Below, in pieces: positions 1 through 4,695 of a stretch of 5,707 nt of DNA. The DNA lies in the NCBI RefSeq assembly GCF_042650605.1, contig NZ_JBHSBN010000073.1:1-5707 (forward strand), given 5' to 3'. This stretch comes from Micromonospora_J zhanjiangensis (GTDB lineage Bacteria > Actinomycetota > Actinomycetes > Mycobacteriales > Micromonosporaceae). The notes under the pieces are model-generated. The model was not told where the DNA came from. It was given only the letters and a program-made list of their open reading frames with translations, and did not search any database. A program made the translations under genes and the position numbers. Each line of letters begins with the position of its first letter. Within the stretch, counting starts at the first letter, position 1.

Positions 1-1234
1 CGCTGGACGGACTGATGGTCGCGTTCCAGGCACTGGTGACCGTCTGCCCGGACGGCAGAGTGAACACCAACGACCACCCGTTGACCGCCGAACCACCCGT
101 GTTGGTGATCGTCACACTCTCGGTCAGGCCGGAGTTCCACGCGTTCACCGTCGCGGTCACCCGACACGCACCCGACACCGGCGGAGTCGTCGGCGGAGCC
201 GTCGTCGGCGGAGCCGTGGTGGGCGGAGCAGTCGTCGGCGGAGCAGTCGTCGGCGGGGCCGTCGTCGGCGGAGCCGTGGTCGGCGGGGCCGTGGTGGGCG
301 GCGCCGAGCCGTCCAGGCCGAGGAAGGCGATCGCGTACGCGAGCTGGCCGGACATCGGCAGCTGGTGGCCCACGCCGGAGATGCTCACGCCCTCCACGGT
401 CGCCTGGGTGCTGATGTTCCCGTAGCGGGTCCGGGTCCAGCTCGACTGCGGGTGGTCGGTGAACGACGGGGTCTGGCTCAGGCCGTGCAGGTTGGTCCAC
501 TGCTTGATCTCCTCCCCGAAGTTCGGGTAGGCCAGCGTGGTGTCCGTCGTGCCGTGCCAGAGCTGCATCCGGGGATAGCTGCCGGTGTAGCCCGGGTACA
601 TGTTGCGGGCTATGTCACCCCACTGCTGCGCGGTCTTGATCGAGTTGCCGCCGGAGCACTGGCTGTTCCACAGCGAGCCGTCGTTGGTGGCGAAACATCC
701 GGCCGGTACGCCGGAGAAGGCCGACGCCGCGCTGAAGACGTCGGGGTACTCGGCGGCCAGCACGTTGGTCATCATCGCGCCGGAGGAGAACCCGCTGACC
801 ACGATCCGGCCCGGGTCGACGTTGTAGCGCTGCCGGGCGTAGCTGACCATCGACATGATCCCGGTCGAGTCGCTGCCGCCGTTGCGACGCAGCGCCGCGG
901 CGGTGGAGACGTCGAAGCAGCTCCCGCTACGGGTGGCCTCGGGCAGGACGATGATGTACTTGTAGCGGTCCGCGGCGGTCACGTAGTCGTGTCCGTTGCC
1001 GTTGAAGATGCCACTCGCCGAACCGCTGCAGTAGTGCACCAGGAGCAGCAGGGCCGGCTTGGGCGCCACGTTGTCGGGCACGTAGATGTACATCTTCAGA
1101 TTTGTCGGATTGGTACCGAAGTTGGTGACCTGGGTCATCGTGGCGGCGGCCGCCGGCCGGGCCGCCAGCAGTACCGCGACCGCGGCGAGCGGCAGCAACG
1201 CCACGGCGAGCGCCGCGCGGAGGGTTCTCTTCAA
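1..1234 (-). CDS. Secreted CE1 esterase (acetylxylan esterase / PHB-depolymerase-like) with C-terminal CBM2, 3' end cut by window
   Basis: I see 411 codons, running off the left edge. Residues 1-31 form a signal peptide (MKRTLR start, hydrophobic core, Ala-rich cleavage zone). Residues 33-308 are an alpha/beta-hydrolase of carbohydrate esterase family 1, close to the fungal AxeA-type acetylxylan esterases as I remember them: TQVTNFGTNPT opening, HYCSGSA oxyanion region (67-73), GFSSGAMM with nucleophile Ser150, WHGTTDTT with Asp231, and GVGHQLP with His290. Residues 311-350 are eight APPTT linker repeats. A CBM2 starts at Cys357 (Trp366, NGW at 385-387, SAW at 401-403) and is truncated here; about 45 more residues are expected. 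It should remove acetyl, possibly feruloyl, esters from xylan outside the cell. The start is TTG at 1234: GAGGAG lies 10 nt upstream, the basic signal-peptide N-region follows directly, and an in-frame stop lies eight codons into the upstream sequence. Automatic pipelines may call it a PHB depolymerase; polyester activity cannot be excluded. It lies downstream of the GH74 gene on the same strand, behind a likely terminator. Confidence 0.9.
   Translation of the reverse strand, partial: MKRTLRAALAVALLPLAAVAVLLAARPAAAATMTQVTNFGTNPTNLKMYIYVPDNVAPKPALLLLVHYCSGSASGIFNGNGHDYVTAADRYKYIIVLPEATRSGSCFDVSTAAALRRNGGSDSTGIMSMVSYARQRYNVDPGRIVVSGFSSGAMMTNVLAAEYPDVFSAASAFSGVPAGCFATNDGSLWNSQCSGGNSIKTAQQWGDIARNMYPGYTGSYPRMQLWHGTTDTTLAYPNFGEEIKQWTNLHGLSQTPSFTDHPQSSWTRTRYGNISTQATVEGVSISGVGHQLPMSGQLAYAIAFLGLDGSAPPTTAPPTTAPPTTAPPTTAPPTTAPPTTAPPTTAPPTTPPVSGACRVTATVNAWNSGLTESVTITNTGGSAVNGWSLVFTLPSGQTVTSAWNATISPSS
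185..304 (-). repeat. Eight 15-bp tandem repeats encoding the APPTT linker
   Basis: Eight consecutive 15-bp units each encode Ala-Pro-Pro-Thr-Thr (residues 311-350 of the esterase). The units differ only at third codon positions (GCG/GCC/GCT, ACC/ACG/ACT). They form the flexible, probably glycosylated spacer between the esterase domain and CBM2. The near-identical units make the region prone to copy-number change by slippage. On the plus strand the same bases give an open frame full of VVGGA, which is an artefact. Confidence 0.9.
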
Positions 1235-1244
1235 CGGTTGTTCT

Positions 1245-1250
1245 CTCCTC
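1245..1250 (-). promoter_or_regulatory. Ribosome binding site that decides the TTG start of the esterase
   Basis: On the minus strand GAGGAG lies 10 nt before the TTG at 1234. No ATG or GTG in this frame lies close downstream of it without deleting the basic head of the signal peptide, so the site supports a TTG start. Confidence 0.7.
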
Positions 1251-1274
1251 AGTCAGTCGTCCCGGTCGGGTGCC

Positions 1275-1311
1275 GGCCGCGGCGGCCCTGCCCACGGATA
1301 CCGCCGCGGCC
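1275..1311. repeat. Perfect 11-bp inverted repeat (15-nt loop) upstream of the esterase gene
   Basis: The arms at 1275-1285 and 1301-1311 are exactly complementary and all G/C, with a 15-nt loop. The structure sits 41-77 nt ahead of the TTG start and leaves the ribosome binding site free. It could be a second terminator element for the GH74 transcript, a 5'-leader hairpin of the esterase mRNA, or a protein-binding site. There is no T tract on either side. I see no convincing -35/-10 pair for the esterase in 1235-1348. Confidence 0.55.
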
Positions 1312-1348
1312 CGGCTTCCTCCCCGAGTGGTGTCAGCGTTCTCCCTGT

Positions 1349-1404
1349 GCGGCGTCCCGGTCGCCCACCCGGCCCGGCGGGCGGGCGGGCGACCCGGACG
1401 TCGC
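1349..1404 (-). terminator. Strong hairpin after the GH74 gene, likely intrinsic-type terminator without U tract
   Basis: Bases 1349-1371 pair with 1382-1404 around a 10-nt loop: 20 Watson-Crick pairs, two mismatches and one position (1367/1386) that is A-C on the plus strand but a G-U wobble in minus-strand RNA. The stem begins 10 nt after the GH74 stop codon. The lack of a U run is common for actinobacterial terminators. The wobble asymmetry favours function in the minus-strand transcript. Read-through into the esterase remains possible. Confidence 0.65.
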
Positions 1405-1413
1405 TGCCCGGAC

Positions 1414-4200
1414 TTAGGTGGTGGCGCAGGTTGTGCCGTTGAGAGTGAAACTCGTCGGTACGGTGTTCGTGGTGCCGGTCATGCTGGCCAGGAAGCCGAA
1501 GGCCGCACTGCCGCCGCCGGCCGCCAGGGCGCCGTTGTAGCTGGCGTTGGTCACCGCGACCGCGGCGCCGGACTGGGTGTACGAGCCGCTCCACAGCTGG
1601 TTGACCAGCTGACCGTTGGCGAAGCTCCAGCGCAGGGTCCACCCGTTGATCGCGGTCGACCCGGTGTTGGTGACGGTCACGTCGGCCTGGAAACCACCCT
1701 GCCAGGAGCCGGTGATCCGGTACGCCACCCGGCAACCGCCGGTGGGCGGCGCGGACGTGGTCGGCGGGGCGCTGGTCGGCGGCGGGGTGGGTGAGGCGGT
1801 CGGTGACGGCGACGCCGTCGGGCTCGCACCGGTCTGGCTCGGGGTCGGGCTGACGGTCGGCGGAGTGGTGCTGATCCGGTCGCCGTAGATGACACCGCGG
1901 CCGTTGGTGCCCAGGTAGACCCGGCCGTAGACGCGCGGGTCACCGGTGATGGCGTCGCCGATGTTGCCGTACTGGTGCTGGTCGTCGTTGATGCGTACCC
2001 AGCTCGCGGCGCCGTCGTCGGAGCGGAAGACGCCGCGCTGCCCGCCCACCTTGGCGATGGCGTACAGGGCCGGGTAGCTCTGCCCCGCCGCGGCCTTGCC
2101 GAAGCCGATGTTGTCGGCCTGGTCCACCCCGGCGATCCGGGCGAAGCTGGCGCCGGAGTTGGTGGAGTGCCACAGCCCGTACGCGTTGCCGGTGGCGGTG
2201 CCGCCCGCGAGCCAGACGTCACCCTCCCGGCCGGCCACGGCCTTGACGTGCACCGGCCCGCTGGTCGGCAGGCCGCTGGCCGCGGTGGCGGTGAAGGTCG
2301 CCCCGCCGTTGGTGCTCAGGTAGAACGTGCCGGCCGCGTAGCCGTAGAACTTCATCGGGTTGACCCGGTCGGAGGCCACCGTGGCGTTGGCCGGCAGCCC
2401 GGTCGCCGTCGACCAGGTGTTGCCGAAGCCCACCGAGTAGACCGGCTGGATGCCCGGGTCGCCCGGCGCCCAGACGAACCGGCTGCCGTCGGCGGCGGCG
2501 GCGATGCTGCCGCCGGAGTTGACGCCACCCGGTTCGGTGCCCTGGAACCAGTTCGAGCCGCCGTCGGTGGAGAACGCCGCGTGGCTGTCGTTCGGCCGGT
2601 CCGAGTCGGTGAAGTCACCGGCCCGGACGATGATGCTCGGGTTCTTCTCCGCGAAGTCGATGCTGCGGGTGGAGGTGAACACCGGCTGGGTGAACATGGT
2701 CGACGGGACGGTGTCCAGCTTGTCGTGCCGGAACCCGCCGAGGTCGCCGAGCGCGCTGATCAGCGGTGGCCCGGACGGCGGGCTGATCAGGTCGAGGGCC
2801 GCGGTCTCCTCCAGGCCGTTCACCATCGGGGTGATGGTGACCGTCCCGCCGGTGTCCCAGGCGGTCAGGTTGGTGGTGCCGTAGATGGTGGCGCCGGTGC
2901 CGTACATCATCCGGTTGGAGTCGAACGGGTCGATCTCCACCGACTCGTTCATCCAGCCCAGCTTCGGGCTGGTCTCCGGCGGGTTGGGCCGCACGCCCAT
3001 GGTCAGCCAGGGCGCCGCGCTGATGTCGAGCTTGTACCGCAGGCTACGGTCGGGGTAGCTGGTCCAGTCCCAGATCCGGGTCCAGGTGGTGCCCGAGTCG
3101 GTGCTCCGCCACATGATCATGTCGGGCCACCAGGACACCTGGGTGGCGACCATGATGGTGCCGGGGTGCTGCCGGTCGATGGTCAGGCCCGAGTAACCGA
3201 AGTAGTCGTCCGAGCTGCTGGAGGGGATCGGGCTGATCTGCGTCCAGGCGCCGGTCGAGGTGTTGTACCGCCAGACGTCGCCCTTCGCCCCGTCGTACGG
3301 GCCGCCGGTGTCGCTGGTCGCCAGGTAGAGGTAGTGGTTGACCGGGTCGAGCACGCCCTTGTGCGGCAGGTAGCCGGTCGGCGCGCCGGCCAGCCGCGCC
3401 CAGGTCACCCCGCCGTCGGTGCTCCGGTAGACGGGGTTGTTCTTGTCGGCCACCCCGACGTAGATCGTCTTGCTGCTGCTCCCGGCGCTGCCGGTGGTCT
3501 TGTCGAACAGCACCCAGACGTCGCCCTGGTTGTCACCCTGGTAGTCGTCGCCGGCCTTGGCGACGTAGTTGCCCGGGTTGGGAAAGCTGGTCACCTGCCC
3601 CCAGGTCACCCCACCGTCGGTGCTGCGCCACAGTCCCTTGCCGCTCGGCGCGGCCAGGTAGAGCACGTTGTCGTTGTTCGGGTCGACCGCGAGGCGTTCG
3701 CCCATCCCGCGACCCGGCATGTTGCCGCCGAGCTTGAACGGCAGCACGGTGGTCTGCCAGGTCTTCCCCTGGTCGGCCGAGCGCAGGATGGCGCCGTTGT
3801 TCGGGTCCCAGCCGTTGGTGTACATGCCGACCGCTGCCCACACCTTGTTAGCGTTCACAGCGCTGGGCGCGATGCTCACCACGCCGTTGTAACCCCAGTT
3901 GTCGGCGCCCACCCAGTCGAGCAGCGGGACCCACGAGGAGCCGGCCTGGTTCCACCGGTACATGCCACCGATGTCGGTCCGGGCATAGATCAGGTTCTTC
4001 TGGGCCGGACTGAAGACGATTCCGGGCACGAAGCCGCCGCCGCCGATCTTCACGTTGGCGAAGGTGTACGGGTCCGCCGCGGCCGCCTCGGCCCGAGGCG
4101 CGGACAGTCCCACCATCGGCACGACCGCAGCCAGCGCCGCCACCACGGAAATGATCAAAAGCCCGGCGGTACGTGCGCCGCTGAGCCGCCCTGCGGTCAT
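1414..4200 (-). CDS. Secreted GH74 xyloglucanase (endo-beta-1,4-glucanase) with C-terminal CBM2
   Basis: Complete, 928 residues. Residues 1-39 are a signal peptide (basic head, long hydrophobic stretch, AEA cleavage motif). Residues 42-776 are the GH74 catalytic region, two seven-bladed beta-propellers in this family. The likely catalytic aspartates are Asp76 in ARTDIGG and Asp486 in ALGDLGG. Their 410-residue spacing equals that of Asp70/Asp480 in Clostridium thermocellum Xgh74A as I recall it. Eight Asp-box (BNR) motifs are visible, beginning at residues 141, 193, 260, 366, 544, 629, 679 and 727. Residues 777-822 are a Pro/Thr/Ser linker. CBM2 spans Cys823-Cys925 with Trp833, Trp854, Trp870 and Tyr888. 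The enzyme should hydrolyse the glucan backbone of xyloglucan outside the cell, possibly processively because of Trp357-Trp358. I chose the ATG at 4200 because AGGGAG sits 6 nt upstream and a signal peptide follows directly. The frame stays open to an ATG at 4314, but that would add 38 charged residues before the signal peptide and run into the promoter. An exo-acting reducing-end GH74 is the main alternative. Confidence 0.95.
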   Translation of the reverse strand: MTAGRLSGARTAGLLIISVVAALAAVVPMVGLSAPRAEAAAADPYTFANVKIGGGGFVPGIVFSPAQKNLIYARTDIGGMYRWNQAGSSWVPLLDWVGADNWGYNGVVSIAPSAVNANKVWAAVGMYTNGWDPNNGAILRSADQGKTWQTTVLPFKLGGNMPGRGMGERLAVDPNNDNVLYLAAPSGKGLWRSTDGGVTWGQVTSFPNPGNYVAKAGDDYQGDNQGDVWVLFDKTTGSAGSSSKTIYVGVADKNNPVYRSTDGGVTWARLAGAPTGYLPHKGVLDPVNHYLYLATSDTGGPYDGAKGDVWRYNTSTGAWTQISPIPSSSSDDYFGYSGLTIDRQHPGTIMVATQVSWWPDMIMWRSTDSGTTWTRIWDWTSYPDRSLRYKLDISAAPWLTMGVRPNPPETSPKLGWMNESVEIDPFDSNRMMYGTGATIYGTTNLTAWDTGGTVTITPMVNGLEETAALDLISPPSGPPLISALGDLGGFRHDKLDTVPSTMFTQPVFTSTRSIDFAEKNPSIIVRAGDFTDSDRPNDSHAAFSTDGGSNWFQGTEPGGVNSGGSIAAAADGSRFVWAPGDPGIQPVYSVGFGNTWSTATGLPANATVASDRVNPMKFYGYAAGTFYLSTNGGATFTATAASGLPTSGPVHVKAVAGREGDVWLAGGTATGNAYGLWHSTNSGASFARIAGVDQADNIGFGKAAAGQSYPALYAIAKVGGQRGVFRSDDGAASWVRINDDQHQYGNIGDAITGDPRVYGRVYLGTNGRGVIYGDRISTTPPTVSPTPSQTGASPTASPSPTASPTPPPTSAPPTTSAPPTGGCRVAYRITGSWQGGFQADVTVTNTGSTAINGWTLRWSFANGQLVNQLWSGSYTQSGAAVAVTNASYNGALAAGGGSAAFGFLASMTGTTNTVPTSFTLNGTTCATT

Positions 4201-4206
4201 GGCCCG

Positions 4207-4212
4207 CTCCCT
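4207..4212 (-). promoter_or_regulatory. Ribosome binding site fixing the GH74 start
   Basis: AGGGAG on the minus strand, 6 nt before the ATG at 4200. It selects this start over the in-frame ATG at 4314. Confidence 0.75.
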
Positions 4213-4310
4213 ATAGCGGCGACCGTGACTCCGGCATTGTCGACGGCCGTTCGCGTTGATCTCTGCGATACGGAAGGCGCCGACGGCGACGTCGATCCAC
4301 CCTGCAGCGG

Positions 4311-4339
4311 ACAATACTCACCGCTGTCGATGCCGTCAA
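4311..4339 (-). promoter_or_regulatory. Candidate sigma-70-like promoter of the GH74 gene
   Basis: Read on the minus strand, TTGACG (4339-4334) and TATTGT (4316-4311) are separated by exactly 17 nt. Transcription would start near 4304 and give a leader of about 100 nt before the ATG at 4200. This is the best promoter match in the divergent region. I see no clear palindromic operator overlapping it. Confidence 0.5.
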
Positions 4340-4403
4340 TCAGCCCGCGGTCCGGCGCGCGCTCGGCACTTCGCCAGGAATCGCCGGCGACCATCTCCAC
4401 CAC

Positions 4404-4432
4404 TTGTCAGCTCGGCGCATCGGCGTCATACT
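4404..4432 (+). promoter_or_regulatory. Weak candidate promoter for the GH54 gene
   Basis: TTGTCA (4404-4409) and CATACT (4427-4432) are 17 nt apart on the plus strand. Transcription from here would give a leader of about 255 nt and place the palindrome at 4573 downstream of the start, where a bound repressor could act as a roadblock. A promoter nearer 4573 with a poor consensus is equally possible, so confidence is low. Confidence 0.25.
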
Positions 4433-4540
4433 CCCGAACACCGTATTAATCGAGAGATATCGATCTTTAGTGGATTCGGGACCGTCCTGAGCCCCGCCCG
4501 CCACCGGATCACCAAGAGCCCGGGAAGGGCCGCTCGGCCC

Positions 4541-4552
4541 CGTCGTACGACG
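4541..4552. promoter_or_regulatory. 12-bp perfect palindrome, possible accessory operator
   Basis: CGTCGTACGACG is self-complementary. Its centre lies 33 bp from the centre of the palindrome at 4573-4586, about three helical turns, so both could face the same side of the DNA. It does not share that sequence, and a 12-bp palindrome could arise by chance in GC-rich DNA of this length. Confidence 0.25.
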
Positions 4553-4572
4553 TCGATCGGTCCGACCCGTGA

Positions 4573-4586
4573 TGTTAGCGCTAACA
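4573..4586. promoter_or_regulatory. 14-bp perfect palindrome TGTTAGCGCTAACA, likely LacI-family operator
   Basis: The site is a perfect palindrome with the central AGCGCT core and outer T/A found in LacI-family operators of actinobacterial polysaccharide genes. For comparison, the CelR/CebR cellulose-utilisation box is TGGGAGCGCTCCCA. It lies 110 bp before the GTG start of the GH54 gene, so that gene is the most likely target; control of the divergent GH74 gene from about 370 bp away is less certain. The different half-site (TGTTA, not TGGGA) suggests a regulator other than the cellobiose one, perhaps responding to arabinose- or xylose-containing sugars. Confidence 0.7.
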
Positions 4587-4685
4587 GGTCACATCGTGCC
4601 AGCAACCCGTACCGCCGAGCGGATTTCTGACACCGCTACCAGCATCAACTCCCGGTCGCGGCACCGCGTCGCGGCGATGAGAAAC

Positions 4686-4690
4686 GGAGG
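4686..4690 (+). promoter_or_regulatory. Ribosome binding site fixing the GTG start of the GH54 gene
   Basis: GGAGG lies 5 nt before the GTG at 4696. A nearby ATG at 4677 is in another frame, lies upstream of this site and does not lead into the CBM2/GH54 protein. Confidence 0.75.
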
Positions 4691-4695
4691 AACCC

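Larger units (their letters stand above)
4201..4695. other. Divergent intergenic regulatory region between the GH74 and GH54 genes
   Basis: No convincing gene lies in these 495 bases. It contains back-to-back ribosome binding sites, a minus-strand promoter at 4311-4339, a weak plus-strand promoter candidate at 4404-4432, a locally AT-richer patch at about 4440-4475 with a short ATCGA/TCGAT inverted repeat (4449-4453 and 4460-4464), and palindromes at 4541-4552 and 4573-4586. The open frames crossing it have no domain content and unlikely start regions. Its length and palindromes suggest that one or both genes are controlled from here. Confidence 0.75.

Noticed and set aside
185..304. Tandem 15-bp repeats considered as a CRISPR-like or regulatory array
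   Set aside because: There are no spacers, and the unit length is five codons in frame with third-position variation only, so it is a protein linker.
15..425. Plus-strand frame with VVGGA repeats that resembles a glycine-rich surface protein
   Set aside because: It is the reverse complement of the APPTT linker repeats of the esterase and has no signal peptide or ribosome binding site.
4198..4314. N-terminal extension of the GH74 protein from the in-frame ATG at 4314
   Set aside because: It would put 38 charged residues before the signal peptide, lacks a good ribosome binding site, and would overlap the predicted promoter and transcription start.
4381..4390. 10-bp palindrome TCGCCGGCGA as an operator
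   Set aside because: It is short and all-GC in its centre; such palindromes are expected by chance in DNA of this composition.
1975..4449. Long plus-strand open frame (about 824 codons) opposite the GH74 gene
   Set aside because: It lies antisense to a clearly recognised GH74 enzyme, is a compositional product of high third-position GC, and its translation (rich in V, G, R, A and H) shows no domain.
4256..4630. Small plus-strand open frames in the divergent spacer
   Set aside because: They are Arg/Ser/Pro/Thr-rich, show no motif, and overlap the promoter and operator candidates.
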